This document shows positions 20,531-29,737 of a stretch of DNA of 64,000 bases, in pieces. The notes beneath the pieces are model-generated. The model had not been told where the DNA came from, did no database searches, and saw nothing but the letters and a program-made list of their open reading frames with translations. Origin of the DNA: Neovahlkampfia damariscottae (taxonomy: Eukaryota > Heterolobosea > Selenaionea > Neovahlkampfiida > Neovahlkampfiidae); contig JABLTG010000006.1 in assembly GCA_016618085.1 (NCBI GenBank), positions 62,001-126,000 on the forward strand. Direction: 5' to 3'. Numbering within the stretch: the stretch's first letter is position 1; every line of letters begins with the position of its first letter. A program made the translations under genes and the position numbers.

Positions 20531-21475
20531 TTATTTCATTTCAAGTAAAAACTTATGATCAACTAATAATTTATCAAATAATTGTTCACTAAATCTTTTG
20601 TCACGTAATGCTTTCAAGTAAAATTCATATTCTGAAAAATCCCATTCATCATTTAAAAGTTCAGCTTTATAAAAGTCCAAATCGCAATATTCTGTCATAA
20701 TATCTTCATCTTCATTTTTACTTTCTTTTATCATTATGAAGAAGAATGGTAATTTATCCGTTTCTTCGTATTCATCACAATATTTAAGAACTGAATAAAA
20801 TTTTTCTCGATATATGTCCAATTCAAGATTCATTTTTTCAAATAATCCTTGTAAGTTTTGAGCAGCTGTGAAATTATCAAGTTCATTGTATTCAATTAAC
20901 ATATTTGGATTTTCAATTCTTGTATAATCAATAAGCATTCTTGGAATTTTACAATCTCTGAATTTAAATTGCATTACCCAAGGAAATATATGCTCAATTA
21001 CAATTTCTGTTGGTATATCTTTCCAACTTAATTCCATTTGTTTTTTCTCCCATTTTTGATGCATCTCTGTATTTTTATGATATTTGATATTTCTTTTTGT
21101 ATATCTTCCACCGCATTCACAAACAAATTTTTGATTTAAATTATGTTTTTCCGCATATTCCTTGTTATATTGTTTTATACTTTCTTCAGTTCTAATTGGT
21201 CTGTTTTTATTCACACAATCAAGTTGATCTTTCCAAATAGTTTCTCTTAATCTCAGTTCAATGTCATTATTACATGGATAATCTTCAATCAATTCAATTT
21301 TGCAATTTTCTCGGTCTTCTCTAAATAAAACACGACTCATACAATCACCACGTTCAGCAGTTGCTTTATGTCCATTAAAACGAGTGTATAAATCTTTTGT
21401 CGTACTTCCTACATAAACTTTTGGGTTAACTGAGTTGAAAATTTTGTAAATTTTTGCGTTTTGGAAAACTGACAT
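20531..21475 (-). CDS. GIY-YIG endonuclease with zinc-finger-like middle
   Basis: 314 residues. The N terminus shows KIYKIFN ... VYVGSTTKDLYTRFNGHK, then RETIWK, which fits the GIY-YIG fold (Tyr, Arg and Glu positions present). Around residue 115 is CECGGRYTKRNIKYHKNTEM, a Cys/His pattern often attached to such nucleases in large DNA viruses. The C-terminal half is not recognised. It could act in element replication or homing. Confidence 0.8.
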   Translation of the reverse strand: MSVFQNAKIYKIFNSVNPKVYVGSTTKDLYTRFNGHKATAERGDCMSRVLFREDRENCKIELIEDYPCNNDIELRLRETIWKDQLDCVNKNRPIRTEESIKQYNKEYAEKHNLNQKFVCECGGRYTKRNIKYHKNTEMHQKWEKKQMELSWKDIPTEIVIEHIFPWVMQFKFRDCKIPRMLIDYTRIENPNMLIEYNELDNFTAAQNLQGLFEKMNLELDIYREKFYSVLKYCDEYEETDKLPFFFIMIKESKNEDEDIMTEYCDLDFYKAELLNDEWDFSEYEFYLKALRDKRFSEQLFDKLLVDHKFLLEMK

Positions 21476-21502
21476 TGTGTCTTGTTTTTTGGATTACTTT
21501 TT

Positions 21503-21543
21503 TATACCTTAGATTTTTAAGTCTTTAATTGAAATTCAATGAC
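21503..21543 (-). promoter_or_regulatory. duplicated viral promoter sequence, copy 2
   Basis: Second copy of the sequence at 20427-20466, upstream of the GIY-YIG gene, again with GGTATAAA toward the gene. Confidence 0.6.
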
Positions 21544-21623
21544 TTTCAAAAATAAAATAATTAATTCATCTCGATTTAATTATTTTCAATTAAAAGAATT
21601 TTTTTGTGTTAATATATAATTCA

Positions 21624-22490
21624 ATGAGTTTCTCCAAAACTTTCAGAGCAAAGCCATACAACGGAAAAAATTTAGGATCAAGTGTTTCAATCATATGTCC
21701 ACCTCCTTCAACTGATCATAGTATCAGTGAAACAGCTTGGATTAATTGTAAAGTTGATTTTGATATTGAAATCATCAACAAAACATCAGTATCACCTACA
21801 AATGTTGATTTAGATCAAGTATTGCAACCAGATAATTTCATTCATTCAGAATCTCTTGCAGTGAATGGAACGAGTTTCCACCGATATCCAAAAGATGAGA
21901 GTTTAAATTTGAAATTTCTACAACCTGTTAGAAGACCGTCAAATGCATCTACTTTACTTTCAAGATTAATTACCCAAGTAGCATTTAGAACTCCATTGAA
22001 GATTATACCATTTGGAGGACAAATTCCTGTTACAAATGTCAAAGATTTGAATTATAGTGCAACTCTTCTTGGACACAGCGTGATTGAAACTGAATTGTTC
22101 ATATTCAAAATTACTTCATCGTTCAAAGAATATTCTCTCGAATTTCAATATCAAGAAGTTGATGAGAGAAAAGAATTCTTAAATGAACCATTCTTCGAAT
22201 GGGAATTTCATCGTGATTTTGATGGTGATTTCATTCGTTCTCGTAATCTTTCAAAAATTTATATCGAAACCAAAAGCAAAGACCAAAAATTAGAAGTTAT
22301 GGTCTCTGGAAAAAAAGTAGAAATGCTTCAAGTTGGTTACGTTTATATCTTTGATGCATCATCTCTTGAAGAATCATCAGAACGAGTTATATATATTGAT
22401 TCCAATGATAAAGTTGACATTAGTATTTTGAATAAATTCTATGTTTCCGTTGTTGATGGAAATTTTGTTAAATCTTCAATTAAAATTTAA
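21624..22490 (+). CDS. short relative of the major capsid protein
   Basis: 288 residues from the ATG at 21624. Its start (SFSKTFRAKPYNG, then IICPPPSTDHSI) and its middle (NVKDLNYSATLLGH) line up with SRKTFRASNPSN, INCFPPGSSSLI and GVKEMTYSATFSNF of the 581-residue capsid protein at 27908. It therefore looks like a paralogue about half as long, perhaps one jelly-roll's worth. A minor capsid or assembly role is inferred. The stop overlaps the convergent gene by 4 nt. Confidence 0.6.
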   Translation: MSFSKTFRAKPYNGKNLGSSVSIICPPPSTDHSISETAWINCKVDFDIEIINKTSVSPTNVDLDQVLQPDNFIHSESLAVNGTSFHRYPKDESLNLKFLQPVRRPSNASTLLSRLITQVAFRTPLKIIPFGGQIPVTNVKDLNYSATLLGHSVIETELFIFKITSSFKEYSLEFQYQEVDERKEFLNEPFFEWEFHRDFDGDFIRSRNLSKIYIETKSKDQKLEVMVSGKKVEMLQVGYVYIFDASSLEESSERVIYIDSNDKVDISILNKFYVSVVDGNFVKSSIKI

Positions 22491-23257
22491 ATATAAATTA
22501 TTGAACCTCCAAATTTATTTTTTTCCAATTTCAAAATCTGAGATTTTGAGGTTTCATCCATCAATGCAGCACCATACAAAACATGATCAAAGAAACTTGC
22601 AATATCTGTAACTCCATTGATAAATTTCTGAACGACGTTAGGCATAGAACTAACCAAACTCTTTGCATCTTGCATTACAAACTCTTCAATAACTGTGTTC
22701 ATCAGATTGTTAGCTTTGAACATATTGAATATGAAATGTTGGCAATTCGTTGAACCACCTCTATACAAAAACATTTCTTCAGCTCCAATTAATTCCAAAC
22801 ATCTTTCATGCATTGTATTTAAATTAAATGGAACAACATCCTTATAATTTGAAATGAATAAACTTTTTGCTGATCGAAAATAATTTTTGTCTACAAATTG
22901 AATATTCAAAACCTGGTTTTTTTCAAATAAAACATATTGATTTGTTGCCAATCTTGCAATTCCAAATAAATGAAAAAGATCATCATAATTCAATTCATCT
23001 TTTTTCTTTTGCCAGTTTCCGAATGAAATTACATTTAAAATTTTATCAAATGCTTTTTGAATAGGCTTTTTACAAATCCAAAGTTCAGTAATCAATAAAT
23101 TTCCATGTTTCTGCAAAAATTCTCTGTAACTTGGTGGATAATTCAATCTAATCGGCGTTTTGATCAAATCTTTAATTCTTTGAAATAAATCAAAACTACC
23201 ACCATAGATATTTATTTCATCACCATCTAAATAATAATCAAATTCTTCTCTTTCCAT
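22487..23257 (-). CDS. LRAT/NlpC-P60-like papain-fold protein of the viral element
   Basis: 256 residues. A histidine in DDLFHLFGIARL followed later by GGSTNCQHFIFNM has the order (His then Asn-Cys-x-His-Phe) of circularly permuted NlpC/P60 proteins such as LRAT. Such proteins are acyltransferases, phospholipases or peptidases; in a virus this may help membrane passage. The C terminus carries one copy of the element-wide palindrome, read as SKSQILK. Function is inferred from two motifs. Confidence 0.5.
   Translation of the reverse strand: MEREEFDYYLDGDEINIYGGSFDLFQRIKDLIKTPIRLNYPPSYREFLQKHGNLLITELWICKKPIQKAFDKILNVISFGNWQKKKDELNYDDLFHLFGIARLATNQYVLFEKNQVLNIQFVDKNYFRSAKSLFISNYKDVVPFNLNTMHERCLELIGAEEMFLYRGGSTNCQHFIFNMFKANNLMNTVIEEFVMQDAKSLVSSMPNVVQKFINGVTDIASFFDHVLYGAALMDETSKSQILKLEKNKFGGSIIYI
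22533..22547. repeat. element-wide palindrome AAATCTSAGATTT (first of at least 11 copies)
   Basis: Copies or close variants occur near 22533, 23653, 26411, 26683, 31452, 31783, 33475, 33709, 33906, 34261 and 35401. The longest perfect form is GTGAAATCTSAGATTTCAC (23650 and 35398). Eight copies lie in coding sequence, always read as AAA TCT SAG ATT, giving KSEI or KSQI; three lie between genes. I noticed none in the host flanks. Confidence 0.8.
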
Positions 23258-23311
23258 TTTATATTTTTATAGATAAAAAATTTAATTCACTTTCAAAATT
23301 TGTCCTCAAAA

Positions 23312-24898
23312 TTAATACTTTTGACTTTCAATATATTTTTTATAACCTTCAGCTAATTTTTCAAATCCCTTCTTGTTTGTATAATCTTTTTCAACTTTAC
23401 TTTGATTCAACTGAATTGATATATCTGGTTTTTTTGCTTCTTCTTTAACAAAAACGTGATCATAATTATATGTCGAAATTTTTGATTTCTTTTTTGGTTT
23501 ACATTGAGATGGCTCTATTTGTGAACAACCTCCATTTTTTTGTTCCTTGTAAGCTTTTGCACCTTCTTTCATCATCGTCTTTGCATCAAATTTCCCAGCA
23601 TTCTCTTTTCTGAATTCTTTCATAAATAGTAAAAACGGATTCTCCTTTCGTGAAATCTCAGATTTCACTGAAGATGGATTTGACTTTTTCTTCAAAGTCT
23701 CAGTTGCTGGAGTCAATCCAATATCTGAGTTTTTAATTAAATCTAAGTTTTGTTCCAATGAAAATCCCAAACCCAAAACTTGTTGTTCATTCAATTGGAT
23801 TTTACCTTTTGGTTTAGATTTCTTGATGGATTCAATATATTTTTCTTCGATTTGGTTAATCTTAGGTTTCGGGGTTTTCACCAATTTTGATATTTGACTA
23901 GATTTTTTTGCACTTTTTTTATCTCTCAAATTTTCCTTGATTATTTCTGCAGCATCACTTAATAATTTTTCTTTCTTCTCTTTATTTGTCATGGATTCTT
24001 CTCCTTGAATTCTATTTTTTAATCTGCTGAACTCTTCTTGGATTTCTCTTTCTCGTTTTAAATTTTCCAAATTTTGTGCGAGTTCTTTGACTTCTTTAGT
24101 TGCATTTTCTGGTGCTTTCAATCGATTAAGATTACTAAAATCAAATCCAAGAGTAATTGATATTTCCAACAAATCTTTTACACTTAATGAATCTAATTGT
24201 TCTTTTTTGAAACTTGGGAATGCTTTCATAATTTTGTCGATAATTTGAGCCTTCATTTCAGGGTTTTCAATCATTTTCTCAATCTTTTTTTTGTCGTCTG
24301 GATCAATTGGAAGAGGTGAAATATTTGGTTTTTTGTTTGGTGATGATGGTGTTGATGATGGTAACATGCGTTCGAATTCCTTTTCTCTTTTTTCAATAAT
24401 AGATTTGTAACCGAAAATAACTCCATCAACTTTAAATTTTTTACTTGACTCATCAAGATATTTTTTGATTTCATTTAAATCTGATATAATGGATTTTTTC
24501 AATTCATCAATAGTGATTTTTGATTCATATTTAAATTCTTTTTTTAATTTATCACGGGCACTTTTTCCTTCAGATGATTTCTCTCCAGACGAAAGAAATC
24601 CACTATCCTTCGATTCTGTATATAATTTTTTCAAAACCTCAAAGTGTTGATCTAAATCGTAATATTCCCTTTGAAAATTATCTTTAACTTCATCTTTCAA
24701 TTCATTGTATTTTTGGTTCAGTTTCTCACTGGCATCAATAACATCGTCTCTCTTCAATTCTTTGGTGTCTGCATCTTTCTCTTGATCATATTCAGTGATT
24801 GATTCGCTGAATTCTTTAAATAAACTTTTGATTTCGTCAAATCTCTTGTCCCAAGATTCAAATAATTCAACAGTTTTTTGTTTCAATAAGTCAGTCAT
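23312..24898 (-). CDS. coiled-coil structural protein with HMG/YABBY-like segment
   Basis: 528 residues, very rich in lysine and glutamate. The first 200 residues are coiled coil; a proline-serine stretch follows; near residue 430 is NPFLLFMKEFRKENAGKF with a following MMKEGAKAYKE, resembling an HMG or YABBY-type DNA-binding helix set. It may condense DNA or act as a core protein in the particle. No close family recognised. Confidence 0.55.
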   Translation of the reverse strand: MTDLLKQKTVELFESWDKRFDEIKSLFKEFSESITEYDQEKDADTKELKRDDVIDASEKLNQKYNELKDEVKDNFQREYYDLDQHFEVLKKLYTESKDSGFLSSGEKSSEGKSARDKLKKEFKYESKITIDELKKSIISDLNEIKKYLDESSKKFKVDGVIFGYKSIIEKREKEFERMLPSSTPSSPNKKPNISPLPIDPDDKKKIEKMIENPEMKAQIIDKIMKAFPSFKKEQLDSLSVKDLLEISITLGFDFSNLNRLKAPENATKEVKELAQNLENLKREREIQEEFSRLKNRIQGEESMTNKEKKEKLLSDAAEIIKENLRDKKSAKKSSQISKLVKTPKPKINQIEEKYIESIKKSKPKGKIQLNEQQVLGLGFSLEQNLDLIKNSDIGLTPATETLKKKSNPSSVKSEISRKENPFLLFMKEFRKENAGKFDAKTMMKEGAKAYKEQKNGGCSQIEPSQCKPKKKSKISTYNYDHVFVKEEAKKPDISIQLNQSKVEKDYTNKKGFEKLAEGYKKYIESQKY

Positions 24899-24924
24899 TC
24901 TTATAACTTAAAAAATAAAATAAT

Positions 24925-25980
24925 TTAAATTAAAATGAAAATATTGATGGAACGAGTAATTGCGAAGAAGTTACAATAAATAAACTCCGCTTTGATATAA
25001 AACATATCTTGGAAATGTCGTTGAAATAGTAACCCATCTTGTTGGTAATTTATATGCACGATTAATTCTTCCTCTGACATTCCACAATAAGTTTTCAAAA
25101 TGTAACTAAAATTTTTTAAGCAAGTAGCCTTTGGAAATAAAGTTATGAATTGTGATTCATTTAAAATAATTGATGTATTTTTGTAATCTGTAAGTTTGTG
25201 ATTTGTACAAATAACACTAATTTTATGGTGACGTCCTTTTTGTAATAATTGATCTCTCAAAGCAGTAACTTGTTTGAATATTTTTTTATTGATGATACTA
25301 TCAATATCGTCTAATATAACTAAACTATGAAAATCAGATTCTTCATTTCCTGCAAGTTCTTCAGCTTCAATTGGATCATCAATTAATTCTTCATCTAATT
25401 TGATTCGAATCACACCGAGTTTATCAAGAACTGGATCTTTTGGTGTATCACTGAACAAATAAATTTTAGCTTTTGGTTTTAATCTTTTGTATTCTTGAAC
25501 TAATTTTGAAAGATAAGTTGATTTTCCAGATTCACTTGGAGCAGCAACATATTGTCTTGAAATAATGTCACCATTTTCATTTTTTCGTGCCATTTGTTGT
25601 AATATGCCGTCGTAACAAATATATTCAGATTTCTCCGCTCTGGCTTCAACTTCTGGTTTCATTAAATCATAAATTTTTTTTAATCTTTCATCTTGAGGTT
25701 CAATATTTTCTGTAAGCAGTTGATTAACCAATTTATAATCTTTACCTGTCAAACGAATTTTTCCACCATAGACTTTCTTCAATTTCTTTTGAAGTTCAGT
25801 TTCTGAAATGTAATCATAAATATCAACTTTTTTTTTCTTTTTTTCTTCTGCTTGTTTCTCTTGAAGAGTACCATCCAAATTGTCTTTATTCAAGAATATA
25901 ACCTTATCATCATCAACACCACCTTTTACAAAAGCAATTGGTTTCGCTTTTGAGTCTAATTTGTAACCAATAGAAATCAT
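24925..25980 (-). CDS. genome-packaging ATPase (FtsK/HerA, A32-like)
   Basis: 351 residues. Walker A is APSESGKSTYLSKL, Walker B LVILDDID, and after it QLLQKGRHHKISVICTNH, typical of A32-type packaging ATPases of Polintons and large DNA viruses. It would drive DNA into capsids. About 130 residues of unassigned sequence precede the motor domain. Confidence 0.88.
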   Translation of the reverse strand: MISIGYKLDSKAKPIAFVKGGVDDDKVIFLNKDNLDGTLQEKQAEEKKKKKVDIYDYISETELQKKLKKVYGGKIRLTGKDYKLVNQLLTENIEPQDERLKKIYDLMKPEVEARAEKSEYICYDGILQQMARKNENGDIISRQYVAAPSESGKSTYLSKLVQEYKRLKPKAKIYLFSDTPKDPVLDKLGVIRIKLDEELIDDPIEAEELAGNEESDFHSLVILDDIDSIINKKIFKQVTALRDQLLQKGRHHKISVICTNHKLTDYKNTSIILNESQFITLFPKATCLKNFSYILKTYCGMSEEELIVHINYQQDGLLFQRHFQDMFYIKAEFIYCNFFAITRSINIFILI

Positions 25981-26090
25981 TTTTTTTCAAATTTGCCAAA
26001 CTTATGCAATAAAATTTACAAAGTATAATTTTAAATGAAAATTTTTTAATTTAAAATAAATATTATTAAATATAACTGAGATTTTGAAAA

Positions 26091-26684
26091 ATGCAAAGCA
26101 AACTTGAATTTTTAAAACAATACCCACTCAGCAACCATCAAGTTGAAAAAATATTTGATGGACAACATAAAATGCTTTCTTATCATGAATTATATCAATA
26201 TGATACTTTGGAACACTTACTTCATGTGAACAATGGAAGTGTAATTATTATGTATCACCAGACAGATAACTACGGACATTATTGTTGCATAAATAAACTA
26301 ACTGAAAAAAATAAATTTCATAAAAAAAAGGAGTTGGTTGAATTCTTTGATCCTTATGGTTTATTTCCAGACAAACAATTAAAATTAGCTGCATATAAAA
26401 ACAATGCTTCAAAATCTGAGATTTTAAAAGCTCAAAATCACACCTATTTAAGTTATTTGATGTACAATTCTCCATATAAACTTAGTTTTAATCAATACCG
26501 TTTTCAAGGTGCAAATACTCAAACTTGTGGTTTTCATTGTGCCAATAGAATTTTGTTTAAAGAATTGTTGTTGAATGAATACAAAAAATGGATGGATTCA
26601 AGTCGAAAAAAATTAGAGGAATTATTGAACAATCGAGCAACTTATGATGATGTTGTAGTTGTTAATTTATTTGATCGTTTGTAA
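26091..26684 (+). CDS. adenain-type maturation cysteine protease
   Basis: 197 residues. The catalytic histidine lies in NYGHYCCI, an acidic position in EFFDPYG, and the cysteine in TQTCGFHCANRI, in the order and spacing of adenovirus-like (Ulp1-fold) proteases used by Polintons to process capsid proteins. A palindrome copy inside reads SKSEILK and another lies immediately after the stop. Confidence 0.85.
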   Translation: MQSKLEFLKQYPLSNHQVEKIFDGQHKMLSYHELYQYDTLEHLLHVNNGSVIIMYHQTDNYGHYCCINKLTEKNKFHKKKELVEFFDPYGLFPDKQLKLAAYKNNASKSEILKAQNHTYLSYLMYNSPYKLSFNQYRFQGANTQTCGFHCANRILFKELLLNEYKKWMDSSRKKLEELLNNRATYDDVVVVNLFDRL

Positions 26685-26745
26685 AATCTGAGATTTTTTT
26701 GAATTTAATTTTTTATTTACAAAGGTATAATTTAAAAATCTTCAG

Positions 26746-27807
26746 ATGGATCTTTACAGAGAAGGAAAAAATATTTATTACAACATTGGAGTTGTTAACA
26801 AAGATGAAAACCCAAAAGAATTCAGATATTTTGATAAACGTGCAACAAACTTGGTTAACTCTGGTTATAAATATAAATTAGCTGTAGAAAGATTTTCAGT
26901 TGATACTTCAAAAGTTCCAATTATGTATTTTCCATCAACTCAATTTTCTTCATTCAGTTTGAATCAAAGTTATGCAACTGCAGATAACAATTACTATTCA
27001 GTAATTGTTGATGATGGTGCTGGAACAGTTAATCAAGCATATTTACAATTTGAAAGCTTTACCAACAATTCAAATGATCTTAGAATATTCACAATTGATC
27101 ATTTTATCCAAATTTTAAACAAAGCAATAGTCGCTGCATGCACGGGAACAACAGTTAATGTTAATCAATATCCATATTTCATTTATGATAGAGACAGAGC
27201 AATAGTTGATATCGTTTTCCCAGAAGATTTTGCAAATTTGATGGCAAAACATAAATTTTATATGAACAAAAAATTATGGGCGATGTTTGATAATTTCACT
27301 CATTCTGTAACTGATTTAAGTCAAGGAAGATATGTAAAAATTGATGTATTCTTGAATGGAACTAACAGTATGACGAACACAGTTGTACACACAAGAAATT
27401 CTGTGATTAACACAAGTACAGGCGCAACTTCAATTATTGTCAGAGGAGAATATTGCACAATATACAAATTTTATCAAGTTAGAAATTTAATATTCACAAC
27501 CAATTCATTACCAATTAGAGCTGAATTTTTAAACAATTCATTTGATTTTGCAAGTGAAACAAGTTATGGAAGTCAAAAAATATTAAAGAATTTTGAATTT
27601 GATTTGGAAAGCACAAATGCCCCTCATTGTAGAAGCATTCAAAATTTCTCAGCAAATCAATATGAATTCATAGATTTGGAAGATTCAAGAGAAATTACCG
27701 ATATTGATCTTCAAATTTATTATTCAGATATTCACGGACGAGTTTTTCCACTTGAAGTTCCAAGTGATTCATTAACAACAGTAAAATTACTATTTCATGA
27801 ATTTTAA
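26746..27807 (+). CDS. penton-like minor capsid protein
   Basis: 353 residues with beta-rich composition. An N-terminal KYKLAVERFSVDTSKVPIMY and the end DIHGRVFPLEVPSDSLTTVK resemble penton proteins of Polintons and adintoviruses. It sits between the protease and the major capsid gene, its usual company. Assigned from local motifs and context. Confidence 0.65.
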   Translation: MDLYREGKNIYYNIGVVNKDENPKEFRYFDKRATNLVNSGYKYKLAVERFSVDTSKVPIMYFPSTQFSSFSLNQSYATADNNYYSVIVDDGAGTVNQAYLQFESFTNNSNDLRIFTIDHFIQILNKAIVAACTGTTVNVNQYPYFIYDRDRAIVDIVFPEDFANLMAKHKFYMNKKLWAMFDNFTHSVTDLSQGRYVKIDVFLNGTNSMTNTVVHTRNSVINTSTGATSIIVRGEYCTIYKFYQVRNLIFTTNSLPIRAEFLNNSFDFASETSYGSQKILKNFEFDLESTNAPHCRSIQNFSANQYEFIDLEDSREITDIDLQIYYSDIHGRVFPLEVPSDSLTTVKLLFHEF

Positions 27808-27907
27808 ATTGTTCACAAGTATCAAAAAAATTTTTTATTTATTTTATTTATTTTAATCGCGAGGAATGAAGTGAGGAGGATGAGCTTCTTCTTCGAAGAA
27901 GCGAAAG

Positions 27908-29653
27908 TTAGTATAATTCGTCACTTATTTGACTTCTTGTGATTAATTGACCTCCACTAATTTTTCCTGATTTTTTTGTTTGCTTTTTTCCTTTTTGTTC
28001 TGGAACAACAACACCTAACCCAACTGTTTCAGCGCCATCAGCAATAGCTTTTACAATTGGAGCACCTTTTTGAACTGCTCCTCTGATCATTCTTGCAATT
28101 GGTAATGCAGATGAAAGAGCTCCTAATAAAGCAAGTGGATTACCACCAAATTTATTTTCTTCGTATTTTAATGGAGTTACCATATCATATCCGCGCTTAA
28201 CTGCTTCAATTACGTCCTCTCCTTGCATAACAGCAAGTTGCTTGATGACACTCGATTCTTTAACGATGACACAAGTTCCTTCATAAACAATTGCAGCATT
28301 TAACACAAAAGTTCTATTTCCACTGTTTGGAATACGTTTGAATTTTACAGTAAAATCTAATTGAGGACCACCAAGCGTTCCTGGAGCTTCACCTTCTGGC
28401 AATGGAATTTCTATTCCAAAATTTAATGCAACATAAGATCCAACCCAATTTGAATATTGAGAATAAGTTAAACCTAACAAACCATTTCTTTTTGCAATTT
28501 CATATAAATCTCTTTCATCAGCATCTCCAAGAATTCCAGGTCTTCCATTGTAGTTAATTGAAATATTTTTAATCATAGATTTAGAAGTATCAGTTTTTGC
28601 AAGATTTGCTGCAGTATCACCACCTTCCCCAATAACGTTGCTATATTTTTCACTAATCCAAATAAGCATTCTTCTTGGGACACCCTTAAGATTGATCGCA
28701 TTGAACTGTAAAGTGTAATCATTGTCATCAGCAACATCAACAGAATCAGTAGAATAATATGAAACTTCTTGGTATGGGTAAACAACGCTGTCAGGAACAC
28801 CAGCTAACAATTTTGGTTTGGAATGTTCAAAATGTAACTCATATGAATCTATGTTTCCGCTGATTTTCACTGAAACTCCAGCAGCAAGAGCCGCTTTTAA
28901 GCAAACCATTCTTTCAAAATTCGAAAATGTTGCAGAATAAGTCATCTCCTTTACTCCTGTTATTGCATATTCTTGGAAATAAAATGGACTGATTTTGATT
29001 GGTTCCATAACTGTAAATGTCAATGTCAAATTTGTTGTTGCACCATTATTCGCTGTTTTTGCTAATATTGTGCTATAATCGATGTCAACATATGCTCTGC
29101 GAGATTCTCCAAATTGTTGATTTCCGTATTTAGCAAACGGATCCTTACCTGTCAATCCTGCATCGGAGTAATTGTAAAATTCATCCAATTGGTTAGGAGT
29201 ATTTGTATATTCATTCAATTTATCATCAACTGAGTTTGCAAATCTATGAAATGCATCTGAATATTCAGATTGTCTCGCCACAGTAAGTGAATTGTTATTC
29301 ATTGTAATGGTTTCAGTTTGGATGATTTTTTCTAATGGAAATGCTCTCAAAATCATGGTTGGATCTGCAGTCCCCAAAATGTTTGCAATGTTACCACCAC
29401 TCGTATTAGTAATAGCAATAGATAAAGTAACTTTTGCTTTTTTCCAAGCAAGTGATTTAATTAATGAGCTACTTCCAGGTGGGAAACAATTGATATGTAC
29501 ATTTGAATTGCTTGGATTTGATGCTCTAAATGTCTTTCTTGAAAACTCTGAATTTCCATGTAAAACTGAAAATTCTCTTTCACTTTTAAGATCCATGTAT
29601 TTTGGAACTGCATTGTTCAATTTTAAAGGTACTGCCGATAAACTTGCTTGCAT
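27908..29653 (-). CDS. major capsid protein (double jelly-roll type)
   Basis: 581 residues, beta-rich with many Asn, Ser and Thr, unlike the lysine-rich host proteins. It contains KTFRASNPSN, FYFQEYAITGVKEMTYSATF and a hydrophobic glycine/alanine-rich C-terminal region (LALLGALSSALPIARMI). Length and position beside the penton-like and protease genes fit the double jelly-roll capsid protein of Polinton-like viruses. A 294-codon paralogue lies at 21.6 kb. Confidence 0.7.
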   Translation of the reverse strand: MQASLSAVPLKLNNAVPKYMDLKSEREFSVLHGNSEFSRKTFRASNPSNSNVHINCFPPGSSSLIKSLAWKKAKVTLSIAITNTSGGNIANILGTADPTMILRAFPLEKIIQTETITMNNNSLTVARQSEYSDAFHRFANSVDDKLNEYTNTPNQLDEFYNYSDAGLTGKDPFAKYGNQQFGESRRAYVDIDYSTILAKTANNGATTNLTLTFTVMEPIKISPFYFQEYAITGVKEMTYSATFSNFERMVCLKAALAAGVSVKISGNIDSYELHFEHSKPKLLAGVPDSVVYPYQEVSYYSTDSVDVADDNDYTLQFNAINLKGVPRRMLIWISEKYSNVIGEGGDTAANLAKTDTSKSMIKNISINYNGRPGILGDADERDLYEIAKRNGLLGLTYSQYSNWVGSYVALNFGIEIPLPEGEAPGTLGGPQLDFTVKFKRIPNSGNRTFVLNAAIVYEGTCVIVKESSVIKQLAVMQGEDVIEAVKRGYDMVTPLKYEENKFGGNPLALLGALSSALPIARMIRGAVQKGAPIVKAIADGAETVGLGVVVPEQKGKKQTKKSGKISGGQLITRSQISDELY

Positions 29654-29737
29654 CTTTTTTGATTGTTATACTTTTTCTCCGGAAACTTTTTAATTTAAAA
29701 AAATTAAATTAAAAAATATTTATCTGTAAATATAACT

